Assembly (NCBI RefSeq): GCF_008638305.1
Contig: NZ_VTPZ01000007.1
Span: 150,956 to 214,955 of the forward strand
DNA: 64,000 bases
Source of the DNA: Pseudomonas profundi
GTDB taxonomy: Bacteria > Pseudomonadota > Gammaproteobacteria > Pseudomonadales > Pseudomonadaceae
Reading direction: 5' to 3'
The notes below the pieces were generated by a model. The model worked only from the letters and a program-made list of their open reading frames with translations, ran no database searches and had not been told where the DNA came from. The translations under genes were made by a program, and so were the position numbers. This document shows, piece by piece, positions 17,510-27,660 of the stretch (the stretch's first letter is position 1; every line of letters starts with the position of its first letter).

Positions 17510-18688
17510 TCAAATGGCTTTATGCCCCTTGAGCGGTCTGATAGTTGACCAGCCATGACAGGTAGGACACTGCCAATGGAGTTGTCGAGTGGAAAAGCCG
17601 CACGCCTGGCAACGGTACTGATGAGCGTCCGAGATCAGCGCTTCGATAACGCCCCGTAGTGCAAGCAGATTTTCCCGGCCTTTAGGCTCAACGGCGTTCT
17701 CGTGCAGATCCATCAGGTAGATCAGACCGCGCAATGAGGGCTCAGCTTGGAGATGAGCCACCATGTATCGGCTGGCTGGAGCAGTTCCTGAGTGTTTTTT
17801 TATCTCGTCGGCACGTTCCATGACGGTAGCAATCGGCGAGCTTCTAGCCTGGCCAATTACCTTGTCGAGATAGCCGGATAAATTCAGAGCGCCATTATCT
17901 GCGCAGCGCCTCGCCAACGGCAAGGCTTGAGGCACAAAATCCGGATCGGTTTCGGCCAGTTGATTCAGCCATTTAACGCACTCTCGATGGTTACCCTGCT
18001 GCTCTTCAAGCTCTGCAAGCATCAGGATCGCCCGCACATTCGCCCTGTTGGCTCCTAATGCGCTGCCCAGATGCGTAATGGCCTGCTGCCAGTCGCGCTT
18101 GCGCTGTGCTGTCAAGGCCCGCTCGCAGTGATAGTGCGCAAGTGTTGCGGCAAAGGCCGGGCGCTCAGTGACGAGCTTCTCGCCCACCTCCACCGCCTGT
18201 TCCCAGTCCCGCTCGCGTTCGTGGATTCTCACCAGATCGACGAGAGCGTCGGCGCGCATCGGAGACTGGTTACTGATCAGCTCGTCCAATAAGCGCTCTG
18301 CTCGCGGGTACATGCCGACCGTCAGATAGTCCCGCGCCAGTTCGTACTGTACCCGGTCGCCCTGCTCACGGGTCAGGTTAGGGCGTGCCAGCAAGTTTTG
18401 ATGGACCTTGATCGCACGCTCAACATCGCCCCGCTGGCAAAACAGCCGGCCAATGGCAATGTGGGTTTCCACCGTTTCAGGATTGACTTCCAAAGCACGA
18501 ATGAAGGTCTCGATGGCCTCATCGGGTTGTTCGTTCAGCAGATAATTGAGGCCAATGAAATAGTGTCGATCGATAGCGCTTCCGTGCGGCTCTACCAGGA
18601 ACCGTACCTTGATTGCCTCGCGCCGGCCCAGATACCAACCGATAGCCAGAGCCGCCATGAACAGTCCAAGGAACAGCAGTTCCCGCAT
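17510..18688 (-). CDS. lapB: Lipopolysaccharide assembly protein B
   Basis: A 392-aa inner-membrane-anchored TPR protein that, in E. coli, presents LpxC to the protease FtsH and so limits LPS synthesis. An N-terminal membrane segment ([19 protein letters not shown]) is followed by about nine TPR units. A C-terminal rubredoxin-like metal site has paired cysteines in CQACGF and CPTCHGW. Length agrees with YciM/LapB (about 389 aa). It lies one base from lapA and just upstream of pyrF, the conserved order. Confidence 0.95.
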   Translation of the reverse strand: MRELLFLGLFMAALAIGWYLGRREAIKVRFLVEPHGSAIDRHYFIGLNYLLNEQPDEAIETFIRALEVNPETVETHIAIGRLFCQRGDVERAIKVHQNLLARPNLTREQGDRVQYELARDYLTVGMYPRAERLLDELISNQSPMRADALVDLVRIHERERDWEQAVEVGEKLVTERPAFAATLAHYHCERALTAQRKRDWQQAITHLGSALGANRANVRAILMLAELEEQQGNHRECVKWLNQLAETDPDFVPQALPLARRCADNGALNLSGYLDKVIGQARSSPIATVMERADEIKKHSGTAPASRYMVAHLQAEPSLRGLIYLMDLHENAVEPKGRENLLALRGVIEALISDAHQYRCQACGFSTRQLHWQCPTCHGWSTIRPLKGHKAI

Positions 18689-18689
18689 A

Positions 18690-18989
18690 TCACCCCTTGA
18701 TCGCCTGCGTGCGCAGCTTGTCTATTTCTTTACGGTGACGGTTCAGCTCATTGTTCTGCACCATGAGACGCAGCCGCAGTCGGGTTGTGACCAACCAACC
18801 GATAAAAATACCCAGCAGACTACCGAGGATGAACGCCAACACGATGAAGAGCGAAAGAGGAAATTCCGGGGATTGCAGTTCAAGAAACTGCAAGGTGACT
18901 CCCTGCTGATTTTCCAGCACGAAATCAAGGGTCGCCAGGGCGACCAGCAAGGAAACGATGATAAGCGCCACGCGCTTCAGCCACTGCAT
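18690..18989 (-). CDS. lapA: Lipopolysaccharide assembly protein A
   Basis: A 99-aa membrane protein with two transmembrane helices (about residues 5-23 and 45-68) and a basic coiled tail (RLRLRLMVQNNELNRHRKEI), the LapA/YciS pattern. It works with LapB at the inner membrane in LPS homeostasis. The ATG at 18989 is favoured over a GTG three codons upstream because AAAGGGAG then sits at the right distance. It is cotranscribed with lapB. It is unrelated to the biofilm adhesin also called LapA. Confidence 0.92.
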   Translation of the reverse strand: MQWLKRVALIIVSLLVALATLDFVLENQQGVTLQFLELQSPEFPLSLFIVLAFILGSLLGIFIGWLVTTRLRLRLMVQNNELNRHRKEIDKLRTQAIKG

Positions 18990-19054
18990 TGCCGCCACTC
19001 CCTTTCTGAATATTGAGCGGAGTATAGCGCAGCGCCAAGTGCGGTTGATATGAC

Positions 19055-19348
19055 TCAGGCGTTTTCGAGCGACTCGTTAACGCGGTCGCGTAACTCCTTG
19101 CCTGGTTTGAAATGCGGCACGAACTTGCCATCAAGCTCTACAGCATCGCCCGTTTTCGGGTTTCGCCCCAGTCGAGGGGCGCGATAGTGCAGCGAGAAAC
19201 TGCCAAATCCGCGTATTTCGATTCGCTCGCCCGTCGACAGCGCCTGGGACATGTGTTCCAACATTGTCTTGATCGCCAGCTCCACATCCTTTGCCGACAA
19301 CTGTCCCTGCTGTTCGACTATGCGCTCGATCAACTCCGACTTGGTCAT
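19055..19348 (-). CDS. ihfB: Integration host factor subunit beta
   Basis: A 97-aa DNA-bending protein of the HU/IHF family that pairs with IhfA. It begins [10 protein letters not shown] and contains the signature [20 protein letters not shown], followed by the beta-arm region with the conserved proline in [10 protein letters not shown]. Length matches IHF-beta (about 94-100 aa). It lies between the rpsA terminator and lapA, the conserved rpsA-ihfB order. Confidence 0.97.
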   Translation of the reverse strand: MTKSELIERIVEQQGQLSAKDVELAIKTMLEHMSQALSTGERIEIRGFGSFSLHYRAPRLGRNPKTGDAVELDGKFVPHFKPGKELRDRVNESLENA

Positions 19349-19472
19349 GGTTTTTCCTTTTTTATCAAGCGGCTAGATCCGTTTTCAACGGTTTTACCAT
19401 GCTTGACGCCGTTTGAACAGCCTGATAAAGGACAAAATCAGGCGGGACGGCTACTGATTTCCTGCGCGCACA

Positions 19473-19500
19473 AAAAAGGGCGACCGAAGTCGCCCTTTTT
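19473..19500 (-). terminator. Intrinsic terminator after rpsA
   Basis: A stem of 12 bp including the A/T ends (GGGCGAC/GTCGCCC core) around a CGAA tetraloop, flanked by A- and T-runs, 20 bases after the rpsA stop in the leftward direction. It separates rpsA from ihfB, which therefore needs its own promoter or read-through. Confidence 0.88.
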
Positions 19501-19520
19501 CAGGGATTACAAAGGCTTGC

Positions 19521-21203
19521 TTAGTTGCCCTTGTTTTCCATCTGCTGCTTGATCAGATCACCGATGGTGGTCGGACCAGCTGCCAGCATTTCCTGCTTGC
19601 GCAGGTCCTGGATGGCTTCTTTCTCGTCTTCAACGTCCTTGGCCTTGATCGACAGGCTGATGACGCGGCTCTTGCGATCGATGCTGATGACCTTGGCTTC
19701 AACTTCGTCGCCAACATTCAGAACGTTGCGAGCATCTTCAACGCGATCACGGCTGATTTCGGAGGCTTTCAAAGTACCTTCGATATCGTCAGCCAGGGTA
19801 ATTACAGCACCCTTGGCGTCAACTTCCTTGACCGTACCGTTGATGATGCTGCCCTTCTCGTTCAAGGATACGAAGTTGGAGAACGGATCGTCTTCCAGCT
19901 GCTTGATACCCAAAGAGATACGCTCGCGCTCAGGATCAACGGACAGGATGACTGTTTCGATCTCGTCGCCCTTCTTGAAACGGCGTACGGCTTCTTCACC
20001 GACTTCGTTCCAGGAGATATCGGACAGATGAACCAGGCCGTCGATGCCGCCGTCCAGACCAATGAAGATACCGAAATCGGTGATCGACTTGATCGAACCG
20101 GAGATCTTGTCGCCCTTGTTGAACTTGCTGGAGAACTCTTCCCACGGGTTCATCTTGCACTGCTTGATGCCCAGGGAGATACGACGACGATCTTCGTCGA
20201 TATCCAGAACCATGACTTCCACTTCATCGCCAACCTGAACGACTTTGGAAGGATGGATGTTCTTGTTGGTCCAATCCATTTCGGAAACGTGCACCAGGCC
20301 TTCAACGCCCTCTTCCAGCTCGGCAAAGCAGCCGTAGTCGGTAAGGTTGGTGACCTTCGCGTTAACACGCGTGCCTTCTGGATAACGGCCAGTGATGGCG
20401 ACCCATGGATCTTCGCCCAGCTGCTTCAGACCCAGGGAAACGCGGTTGCGCTCGCGGTCGAATTTCAGCACCTTGACGTCGATCTCGTCGCCGACATTGA
20501 CGATCTCGGAAGGATGCTTGATACGCTTCCAGGCCATATCGGTGATGTGCAGCAGGCCATCTACGCCGCCCAGATCAACGAAAGCGCCGTAATCGGTGAG
20601 GTTCTTGACGATACCTTTGACGACCTGGCCTTCCTGCAAGGTTTCCAGCAGAGCTTCACGCTCGGCACTGTTCTCGGCTTCGAGGACGGCACGACGGGAA
20701 ACGACAACGTTGTTGCGCTTCTGGTCCAGCTTGATGACCTTGAATTCCAGCTCTTTGCCTTCCAGGTGCGTGGTATCGCGGACCGGACGGACATCGACCA
20801 GGGAACCCGGCAGGAACGCGCGGATGGTGTTGACGTCGACGGTAAAGCCACCTTTGACCTTGCCGTTGATAACACCCTTGACGATTTCTTCTGCGGCGAA
20901 AGCTGCTTCGAGGACTTTCCAGGATTCGGCGCGCTTGGCCTTTTCACGGGACAGCTTGGTCTCACCGAAACCGTCTTCAACGGCTTCCAGTGCTACGTGC
21001 ACCTCATCACCCACGTTGATGGTCAGTTCGCCCTGATCGTTCAGGAACTGCTCACGCGGAATGACACCCTCGGATTTCAGACCGGCGTGAACGGTGACCC
21101 AATCGGAGTCGATGTCCACAACAATACCGGTGATGATGGAGCCTGGCTCCATATCGAGGGTTACTAGGCTTTCTTCAAAAAGTTCGGCAAAGCTTTCGCT
21201 CAT
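19521..21203 (-). CDS. rpsA: 30S ribosomal protein S1
   Basis: A 560-aa protein with six S1 OB-fold repeats that unfolds and recruits mRNA to the 30S subunit. The repeats are visible as recurring cores: [41 protein letters not shown] and [20 protein letters not shown], each followed by VGDE or KGDE blocks. Codon use is biased as expected for a highly expressed gene, and long open frames on the opposite strand are shadows of this bias. It follows cmk, the standard cmk-rpsA order. Confidence 0.98.
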   Translation of the reverse strand: MSESFAELFEESLVTLDMEPGSIITGIVVDIDSDWVTVHAGLKSEGVIPREQFLNDQGELTINVGDEVHVALEAVEDGFGETKLSREKAKRAESWKVLEAAFAAEEIVKGVINGKVKGGFTVDVNTIRAFLPGSLVDVRPVRDTTHLEGKELEFKVIKLDQKRNNVVVSRRAVLEAENSAEREALLETLQEGQVVKGIVKNLTDYGAFVDLGGVDGLLHITDMAWKRIKHPSEIVNVGDEIDVKVLKFDRERNRVSLGLKQLGEDPWVAITGRYPEGTRVNAKVTNLTDYGCFAELEEGVEGLVHVSEMDWTNKNIHPSKVVQVGDEVEVMVLDIDEDRRRISLGIKQCKMNPWEEFSSKFNKGDKISGSIKSITDFGIFIGLDGGIDGLVHLSDISWNEVGEEAVRRFKKGDEIETVILSVDPERERISLGIKQLEDDPFSNFVSLNEKGSIINGTVKEVDAKGAVITLADDIEGTLKASEISRDRVEDARNVLNVGDEVEAKVISIDRKSRVISLSIKAKDVEDEKEAIQDLRKQEMLAAGPTTIGDLIKQQMENKGN

Positions 21204-21316
21204 TTGGATTCCTGTAAATGTTTATTAAGGCAGTAACCGCCTGGCCGCTCTAATGCGGGCCCTGCAGCAAACATACCCGCCACGCCACCAGCTTGCGTGG
21301 GTTGATTATTTAAACC

Positions 21317-21349
21317 CTTTTACCGGTGGGGCTGGTTTCCCGGTAAAAG
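21317..21349 (-). promoter_or_regulatory. Hairpin in the cmk-rpsA spacer
   Basis: A perfect 10-bp inverted repeat CTTTTACCGG/CCGGTAAAAG with a 13-base loop lies between cmk and rpsA. It could be a weak terminator or a leader structure. S1 genes are autoregulated at the translational level in E. coli, but a link is unproven here. Confidence 0.4.
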
Positions 21350-21359
21350 ACCTTTGAAA

Positions 21360-22052
21360 TCAGTTGAGCAGATCGCGCCTGAGCGCTTCCGCATGCACCT
21401 TTTCCAGGACCTCATCGATTGTCATGCTGGTAGAGTCAATCAGGAGCGCATCCTCAGCAGGCCGTAAAGGCGCAACGCTGCGGTTCATGTCCCGCTCGTC
21501 TCGAGCAACAATCTCATCAAGAAGACTCGCCAGATTAGCAGTTTCACCCTTACCCAGCAACTGCTTGTGGCGCCGTTCAGCCCTTTCCTCGGGACTGGCG
21601 GTCAGAAATACCTTCAGTGGCGCGTCGGTAAATACCACGGTGCCCATATCCCGGCCGTCAGCAACCAGGCCCGGCGGCTCACGAAACACGCGTTGACGCT
21701 GCAACAACGCCTCGCGAACCGAGGATAACGCAGCGACGACAGAAGCATTGGCGCCGACCGCCTCGCTTCTGATCGCCCGGGTGACCTCCTCTCCTTCGAG
21801 AAGAATGTGCTGTTCCCGGTTGTCTTCCGAGGTTGCGAAGCGGACGTCAAGGTGAGCCGCCAATGCTTCCAGGCTTTTCTCGTTGTCCAGCGCGATACCA
21901 TGATTTTGCGCAGCAAACGCCAGCAGCCTGTACAAGGCACCGGAATCGAGAAGATTCCAGCCCAGCTTCGCCGCCAGCAAACCTGCAATAGTGCCTTTCC
22001 CCGAGCCACCGGGCCCATCGATGGTAATTACCGGTATGGCTTGTTCTGTCAC
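21360..22052 (-). CDS. cmk: Cytidylate kinase
   Basis: A 230-aa NMP kinase that phosphorylates CMP and dCMP. The P-loop [16 protein letters not shown] is near the N-terminus, with [20 protein letters not shown] and a C-terminal lid containing [16 protein letters not shown]. The start is a GTG at 22052 whose GTGA overlaps the aroA stop by four bases, so translation is probably coupled to the fused TyrA-AroA gene. Length is standard. Confidence 0.96.
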   Translation of the reverse strand: MTEQAIPVITIDGPGGSGKGTIAGLLAAKLGWNLLDSGALYRLLAFAAQNHGIALDNEKSLEALAAHLDVRFATSEDNREQHILLEGEEVTRAIRSEAVGANASVVAALSSVREALLQRQRVFREPPGLVADGRDMGTVVFTDAPLKVFLTASPEERAERRHKQLLGKGETANLASLLDEIVARDERDMNRSVAPLRPAEDALLIDSTSMTIDEVLEKVHAEALRRDLLN

Positions 22053-24292
22053 ACGCTTTCCTCCAACCGGACCTGAATGCCCGCCGTTTGGGCAAGCCCG
22101 ATAAAGTCCGGGAATGATGTCGCTACGTTGGCGCAGTCGTTGATATGAATCTCTCCAGTCGCACGCAACGAAGCGACGCTGAACGACATCGCGATGCGAT
22201 GATCACCGTGGCTATCAATGCTGCCCCCATGAATATTGCCACCCTCGATAATGATGCCGTCAGGCGTCGGCTCAGCGGACACACCCAGCGCCTGCAAGCC
22301 GTCCGCCATCACCTGAATGCGATCCGATTCCTTTACCCGCAGCTCCTCTGCACCGCGCAACACGGTGCGGCCTTCAGCGCACGCCGCGGCAACAAACAGC
22401 GCGGGGAATTCGTCGATAGCCAACGGCACCTGGTCCACAGGAATCTCGATTCCCTTCAGTGACGCATAGCGCACGCGTATATCGGCTACTGGCTCGCCAC
22501 CTACCTCGCGCTCGTTCTCAACAGTCAGGTCGCCACCCATGGCGCGCAGGATATTGATCACGCCGATACGGGTCGGGTTGATGCCGACGTGCTCAAGCAG
22601 CAGGTCGGACCCTTCGGCAATACTGGCGGCCACCATGAAAAACGCAGCGGACGAGATATCTGCAGGAACGTCGATCTTGCACGCCGTCAGCTTATGTCCC
22701 GGTTCGACCGTGACCGTGGCGCCTTCGACTTTTACCGGATAGCCAAAGCCTTTCAACATACGCTCGGTGTGGTCACGGGTAGGCGCAGGCTCGGTGACCG
22801 AAGTCGACCCTGATGCATACAAGCCCGCCAACAGCAGGCAGGATTTCACCTGCGCACTTGCCATCGGCATAGTGTAGTCCATGCCCATCAGGGTGCCATC
22901 GCCGTAGATCCGCAGCGGTGGACGCCCATCGCTGGCGGTCTCGATACGAGCGCCCATTTCACGCAGCGGCTTGGCGACCCGGCCCATCGGCCGCTTGGAG
23001 AGCGACGCATCGCCAGTCAGTACCGTATCGAACCGCTGCGCGGCAAGCAGGCCGGACAGCAAGCGCATGGACGTTCCGGAATTGCCCACATACAGCGGAC
23101 CGGGCGGCGCTTGTAGTCCGTTCATGCCAACACCGTTGATCGTCACCCGGCCGTGGTGCGGGCCTTCGATGACTACGCCCATGTCGCGGAACGCCTGCAA
23201 GGTCGCCAGGCTGTCCTCGCCCTCGAGGAAACCTTCGACCTCGGTTACCCCTTCGGCGAGTGATCCAAGCATGATTGAGCGATGGGAGATAGATTTGTCG
23301 CCTGGTACGCGGATGCGTCCTGTGACAGACCCACCCGGAGCGGCTATGAAGTTGGTCATTTTAGTCTGCATGGGTTCCATATATGCCCTGCGGGCCAGAA
23401 TAGTACTGAAATGCTCACGCGCCGACTTAGCCCGGGTAAACACACCCAGCAGGGTATTGGCATCCCGCGCTTCGACCGCCGCGCGCAAGCGGCTTAAATC
23501 CTTGGTAAAGGCATCGAGACTACGCAACACGGCGTCCCGATTGGCCAGAAACACATCGCGCCACATCACCGGATCGCTGGCGGCAATACGGGTAAAATCC
23601 CGGAAACCGCCTGCAGCGTAGCGAAAGATGTCGAGGTTCTCACTGCGGGCGGCCAGCGTATCGACCAGCGAAAACGCCAACAGATGCGGCAAATGACTGG
23701 TCGCGGCCAGCACTTCATCGTGATCTGTAAGCCCCATGAATTCCACATCTCCACCCAGGGCACGCCACAGGCTCGCCACCCGCTCGAGTGCCTGCTCGCT
23801 GGTATTTTCCAGCGGAGTGAGAATGACCTTGTGTCGCTTGAACAGATCTGCCCGTGCAGCTTCGATACCGCTTTTTTCCGAACCGGCGATCGGATGACCC
23901 GGCACGAACAGCGACGGGATATTGCCGAACGCCTTCTCAACCGCTTCGACGACCCCGCGTTTGGTACTGCCGGCATCGGTCAATACAGCCCGACCCAGGT
24001 CCAGCGTGGCCAACGCAGCGAGCACTTCTTCCATTGCCAGCACTGGCACGGCGAGCATGATGACATCGGCCCCCTGCACCGCCTCGGCCAGATCGGCAGT
24101 GACCCGGTCCACGATCCCGAGCGGAACAGCCATACGACGCGCCATCGGATCAGGATCGCAACCGACCACTTCCCGACAGATCCCGCTGGCCCGCAAGCCC
24201 TTCGCAAAGGAGCCGCCAATGAGGCCCAGCCCTACTACCGCCAGCCGCCCGATAATAGGCGCCTCGGGTGACGGAGCGGTGACATCATTCAT
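22049..24292 (-). CDS. tyrA-aroA: Fused prephenate dehydrogenase / EPSP synthase
   Basis: A 747-aa bifunctional protein. Residues 1 to about 300 are a TyrA domain with the NAD-binding loop [11 protein letters not shown] (Gly21, Gly23, Gly26), [12 protein letters not shown] and SHLPHLLAF. From about residue 314 an AroA domain begins with [11 protein letters not shown], then [33 protein letters not shown] and [11 protein letters not shown]. The enzymes act in tyrosine synthesis and the shikimate pathway. The fusion is known in pseudomonads (PA3164). The ATG at 24292 overlaps the hisC stop by eight bases; the frame is open to 24463 but without homology. Confidence 0.95.
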   Translation of the reverse strand: MNDVTAPSPEAPIIGRLAVVGLGLIGGSFAKGLRASGICREVVGCDPDPMARRMAVPLGIVDRVTADLAEAVQGADVIMLAVPVLAMEEVLAALATLDLGRAVLTDAGSTKRGVVEAVEKAFGNIPSLFVPGHPIAGSEKSGIEAARADLFKRHKVILTPLENTSEQALERVASLWRALGGDVEFMGLTDHDEVLAATSHLPHLLAFSLVDTLAARSENLDIFRYAAGGFRDFTRIAASDPVMWRDVFLANRDAVLRSLDAFTKDLSRLRAAVEARDANTLLGVFTRAKSAREHFSTILARRAYMEPMQTKMTNFIAAPGGSVTGRIRVPGDKSISHRSIMLGSLAEGVTEVEGFLEGEDSLATLQAFRDMGVVIEGPHHGRVTINGVGMNGLQAPPGPLYVGNSGTSMRLLSGLLAAQRFDTVLTGDASLSKRPMGRVAKPLREMGARIETASDGRPPLRIYGDGTLMGMDYTMPMASAQVKSCLLLAGLYASGSTSVTEPAPTRDHTERMLKGFGYPVKVEGATVTVEPGHKLTACKIDVPADISSAAFFMVAASIAEGSDLLLEHVGINPTRIGVINILRAMGGDLTVENEREVGGEPVADIRVRYASLKGIEIPVDQVPLAIDEFPALFVAAACAEGRTVLRGAEELRVKESDRIQVMADGLQALGVSAEPTPDGIIIEGGNIHGGSIDSHGDHRIAMSFSVASLRATGEIHINDCANVATSFPDFIGLAQTAGIQVRLEESV

Positions 24293-25397
24293 CGGCCAGG
24301 ACCTCTGCCAGCGCATCCAGGAAACGCTGGTTTTCGGCCGGCAACCCAATGGTGACACGCAGGTGATTCGGCATGCCGTAGCCTGCAACGGGACGTACGA
24401 TGACGCCCCTGCGCAACAGCCCCTGGTAAACAGGCGCTGCTTCGCGTCCAAGATCGACCGCAATGAAGTTGCCGCGCGAGGGAATCCAGTTCAGCCCCAG
24501 CTCACGGAACCCCTGCTCCAACTGCGCCATGCCTTCGCGATTGGCGCGGCGACTTTCTTCCAGGTAGGCGTGATCAGACAGACTGGCCACTGCGGCCGCC
24601 AGCGCGAGACTGTTTACGTTGAATGGCTGGCGAACCCGGTTCAGCACATCTGCGATAGCCGGACTACTGATGCAATACCCGACGCGCAAAGCGGCCAGGC
24701 CATACGCCTTGGAGAAGGTGCGCGATACGACCACATTGGAATAGCGCGTCACGTAATCGAAGCCATTCACTGCGTGCTCGTCTTCGACGTACTCGGTATA
24801 GGCCTCGTCCAGCACCACCAGCACCCGCTCAGGCACCCGGTCAAGAAAGGCTTCTAGCGCCGCGCGCTCTACCCAGGTACCCGTCGGGTTATTCGGGTTC
24901 GCCACAAATATCACGCGTGTAGCTGGCGTGATCGCGGCCGCCATGGCGTCGAGATCATGCCCCCAATCGCGCGCAGGCACTTCCACCGCGCGGGCGCCCA
25001 CCGCCTGAGTGACGATCGGATACACAGCAAAAGCGTGCTGACTGAAGATCACCTCATGCTCAGGTGCAACGAAGGCGCGGGCCAGCAACTCGAGAATGTC
25101 ATTGGAGCCGTTTCCGAGTGTAATCATCGCCAGGTCAAACCCGAAGCGGCTACCAATAGCCTGCTTCAGAGCAAAACCGTTACCGTCCGGATATCGGGTC
25201 AGATCCGGTAATGCCTGCTGGATGGCCTTGATTGCCATCGGTGCCGGACCGAGCGGATTCTCGTTGCTTGCCAGTTTGATGATTTCAGCCGGATCGAGAT
25301 CGAATTCCCGAGCCAGCTCTTCAATGGGCTTTCCGGGTACATAGGGGCTCAACTTCTGCACGCCCGGAAGCGCCAGGGCGAGGAAATCACAACTCAT
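24285..25397 (-). CDS. hisC: Histidinol-phosphate/aromatic aminotransferase, HisC2 type
   Basis: A 370-aa PLP-dependent class I/II aminotransferase. The PLP lysine lies in SRTFSKAYGLAALRVGY, with NPNNPTGTW and DEAYTEYV preceding it and SNENPLGP at the N-terminus. Placement between pheA and tyrA-aroA, as in P. aeruginosa (hisC2, PA3165), suggests an aromatic amino acid role, such as transamination of phenylpyruvate or hydroxyphenylpyruvate, beside or instead of histidine synthesis. The stop overlaps the next gene. Confidence 0.93.
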   Translation of the reverse strand: MSCDFLALALPGVQKLSPYVPGKPIEELAREFDLDPAEIIKLASNENPLGPAPMAIKAIQQALPDLTRYPDGNGFALKQAIGSRFGFDLAMITLGNGSNDILELLARAFVAPEHEVIFSQHAFAVYPIVTQAVGARAVEVPARDWGHDLDAMAAAITPATRVIFVANPNNPTGTWVERAALEAFLDRVPERVLVVLDEAYTEYVEDEHAVNGFDYVTRYSNVVVSRTFSKAYGLAALRVGYCISSPAIADVLNRVRQPFNVNSLALAAAVASLSDHAYLEESRRANREGMAQLEQGFRELGLNWIPSRGNFIAVDLGREAAPVYQGLLRRGVIVRPVAGYGMPNHLRVTIGLPAENQRFLDALAEVLADE

Positions 25398-25469
25398 AGT
25401 TCATACCTCAAGCTTCGAGAGAGACCGGGCAATGCTGTTCGCAAACAACGCTTGCCCGCTACAGGCAGA

Positions 25470-26573
25470 TTACAGGACGGCTTTTGGATAGGAGCCCAAC
25501 ACCTTCACAGCCACCGAATCGTTGTTGACCTTTTCCAGCACATCCCTGACCAGGGGATCATCCTGATGGCCAAAGAAATCGATGAAGAAGACGTAAGTCC
25601 ACTTGCCGATGCGCGACGGACGCGTTTCGATCCGCGTCAGATCAATTCCATTGGCATGGAAAGGCTGCAGCAGCTCATGCAGCGCGCCAGGCTTGTTGCG
25701 CGTGGACACAATAACGGAGGTCTTGTCATCACCGGTCGAAGGCACTGACTGAGTGCCAATAATGAGGAAGCGCGTGGAGTTATCCGGACGGTCTTCAATC
25801 TTCTCGGCAATCTTGGTCAGCTCGTACAACTCACAGGCCATATCACCGGCGATAGCCGCGGAGTTCCATTCTCCACGAACCCGCTTGGCTGCCTCGGCGT
25901 TGCTGCTGACTGCCACCCGCTCGACGTTGGGGTAATGCGCATCCAGCCACTTGCGGCACTGCGCCAACGACTGGGCGTGAGAATACACGCGGGAAATCTT
26001 GTCAGTGCGGGTGTTCTCGCCGACCAGTAAATGGTGATGAATACGCAGCTCGACCTCGCCACAGATGACCATATCGTGTTCGAGAAAGCTGTCGAGCGTA
26101 TGGTTGATTGCCCCTTCCGTGGAATTCTCCACCGGCACCACGCCGAATTGCACCGCGCCAGCGGCAACCTCCCGGAAGATTTCGTCGATGGCCGCCATCG
26201 GCACACTGATCACCGAATGCCCGAAATGCTTGATCGCGGCAGCCTGGGTAAAGGTGCCCTCCGGCCCCAGGTAGGCGACCTTGAGCGGCTCTTCAAGTGC
26301 CAGGCAGGCAGACATGATTTCGCGGAACAGCCGGGCCATTTCCTCGTTATCGAGGGGCCCCTTGTTCAGCTCCATGATGTGTTTGAGTACCCAGGCCTCA
26401 CGTTCAGGCCGGTAGTACACCGGCTTGGCACCGGCGGGCAACGACTTCTGCTTGACCTGAGCAACCGTCTGCGCGCACTGGGCGCGCTCACTGATCAGCT
26501 CGAGAATCTTCTCGTCAATCGTATCAATACGGTTTCGTAGAGCCTGGAGCTGCGCTTCATCTGACATGGACAT
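25470..26573 (-). CDS. pheA: Bifunctional chorismate mutase / prephenate dehydratase (P-protein)
   Basis: A 367-aa enzyme that makes prephenate from chorismate and then phenylpyruvate. The N-terminal AroQ mutase domain (RNRIDTIDEKILELISERA) is followed by the dehydratase domain with YLGPEGTFTQAAA, VPVENSTEGAIN and STRFLII, and a C-terminal ACT domain with KPGALHELLQPF and ESRP-like IETRPSR for phenylalanine feedback. The ATG at 26573 shares one base with the serC stop (TGATG). An ATG at 26567 would match the P. aeruginosa N-terminus more closely and is a real alternative. Confidence 0.95.
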   Translation of the reverse strand: MSMSDEAQLQALRNRIDTIDEKILELISERAQCAQTVAQVKQKSLPAGAKPVYYRPEREAWVLKHIMELNKGPLDNEEMARLFREIMSACLALEEPLKVAYLGPEGTFTQAAAIKHFGHSVISVPMAAIDEIFREVAAGAVQFGVVPVENSTEGAINHTLDSFLEHDMVICGEVELRIHHHLLVGENTRTDKISRVYSHAQSLAQCRKWLDAHYPNVERVAVSSNAEAAKRVRGEWNSAAIAGDMACELYELTKIAEKIEDRPDNSTRFLIIGTQSVPSTGDDKTSVIVSTRNKPGALHELLQPFHANGIDLTRIETRPSRIGKWTYVFFIDFFGHQDDPLVRDVLEKVNNDSVAVKVLGSYPKAVL

Positions 26574-27658
26574 CAACCGTGCTGTTTCTCGAATTCGGCC
26601 ATATAGGCCACCAGCGCATCCACCGCCGTTTCAGGCACTGCGTTATAGATGGAAGCGCGCATACCGCCTACTGACCGGTGCCCCTTCAGGTTGAGCAGGC
26701 CGCGCTCAGCCGCGCCCGCAAGGAAAGGCTTGTCCAGCCGATCATCAGCCAGCCGGAACGGAATGTTCATCCACGACCGGTCGGCGATGTTGATCGGATT
26801 GGTATACAGCTCGCTGCCATCGATAGCCGCGTAGAGCTTGCGCTGCTTGGCATCGTTGATCTTTTCCATCGCATCCAGACCACCCTTGTCCTTCAGCCAC
26901 TGGAAAATCAGGCCGGAGAGATACCAGGCAAAGGTCGGCGGCGTGTTGTACATCGATCCGTTCTTGGCTGCCACGCTGTAGTCGAGCATGGTGGGGCACT
27001 TGCTGTGCGCCTTGCCCAGCAGACTTTCGTGAACGATGACGACTACCAGACCGCTGGGCCCGATGTTCTTCTGTGCGCCGGCATAGATCAGACCAAATTT
27101 CGACACGTCCAGCGGACGGGACAGGATGGTCGAGGACATATCCGCGACCAATGGTTTGTCGCCTACTTCCGGAATCCAGTTGAACTCCAGCCCACCGATG
27201 GTCTCGTTGGGGGTGTAATGTACGTAGGCCGCCTCGTCTGACAGGCTCCACTCGTTCTGCCCCGGAATAGCGAAATAGTCATAGGCCTCTGCCGAGGCGG
27301 CCACATTGACGTGCCCGTACCGGGACGCTTCCTCGATGGCCTTGCGTGACCATATACCGGTATCGATATAGTCGGCGCTTCCGCCTTCTCCCAGCAGATT
27401 CAACGGTATCTGCGCAAACTGCTGGCTCGCGCCACCCTGCAGAAACAACACGCGGTAGTCACTCGGGATCAATAGCAGATCGCGTAAATCCTGCTCCGCG
27501 CGCTCGGCGATACCGACGAACTCATCACTGCGGTGGCTCATTTCCATGACTGACAGACCCTTGCCCTGCCAGTCAAGCAAATCAGCCTGGGCTTGCTGCA
27601 GTACCGCTTCGGGTAGCGCGGCCGGGCCGGCGCAGAAATTGAACAGACGCTTGCTCAC
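26573..27658 (-). CDS. serC: Phosphoserine aminotransferase
   Basis: A 361-aa PLP enzyme of serine and pyridoxine biosynthesis. It begins SKRLFNFCAGPAALPEAVL, has MSHRSDEF and LQGGASQQFA, the PLP-lysine region IYAGAQKNIGPSGL and a C-terminal HRSVGGMRASIYNA. I favour the GTG at 27658 because AGGAG lies five bases upstream and the product then begins exactly like other pseudomonad SerC proteins. An upstream GTG at 27664 overlaps the gyrA stop and is less likely. The gene sits between gyrA and pheA. Confidence 0.95.
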   Translation of the reverse strand: MSKRLFNFCAGPAALPEAVLQQAQADLLDWQGKGLSVMEMSHRSDEFVGIAERAEQDLRDLLLIPSDYRVLFLQGGASQQFAQIPLNLLGEGGSADYIDTGIWSRKAIEEASRYGHVNVAASAEAYDYFAIPGQNEWSLSDEAAYVHYTPNETIGGLEFNWIPEVGDKPLVADMSSTILSRPLDVSKFGLIYAGAQKNIGPSGLVVVIVHESLLGKAHSKCPTMLDYSVAAKNGSMYNTPPTFAWYLSGLIFQWLKDKGGLDAMEKINDAKQRKLYAAIDGSELYTNPINIADRSWMNIPFRLADDRLDKPFLAGAAERGLLNLKGHRSVGGMRASIYNAVPETAVDALVAYMAEFEKQHG

Positions 27659-27660
27659 AT

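Noticed and set aside
20028..21167. Long open frame (379 codons) antisense to rpsA
   Set aside because: It mirrors the codon bias of rpsA, has no ribosome-binding site and no family resemblance; S1 on the other strand is unmistakable.
22049..24463. Possible gene-fusion artefact (missing stop between tyrA and aroA)
   Set aside because: The TyrA-AroA fusion is a known pseudomonad arrangement and both domains are complete.
23922..24857. Open frame of 311 codons antisense to tyrA-aroA and hisC
   Set aside because: It spans two well-identified enzymes on the other strand and its translation is low-complexity Ser/Thr/Arg-rich.
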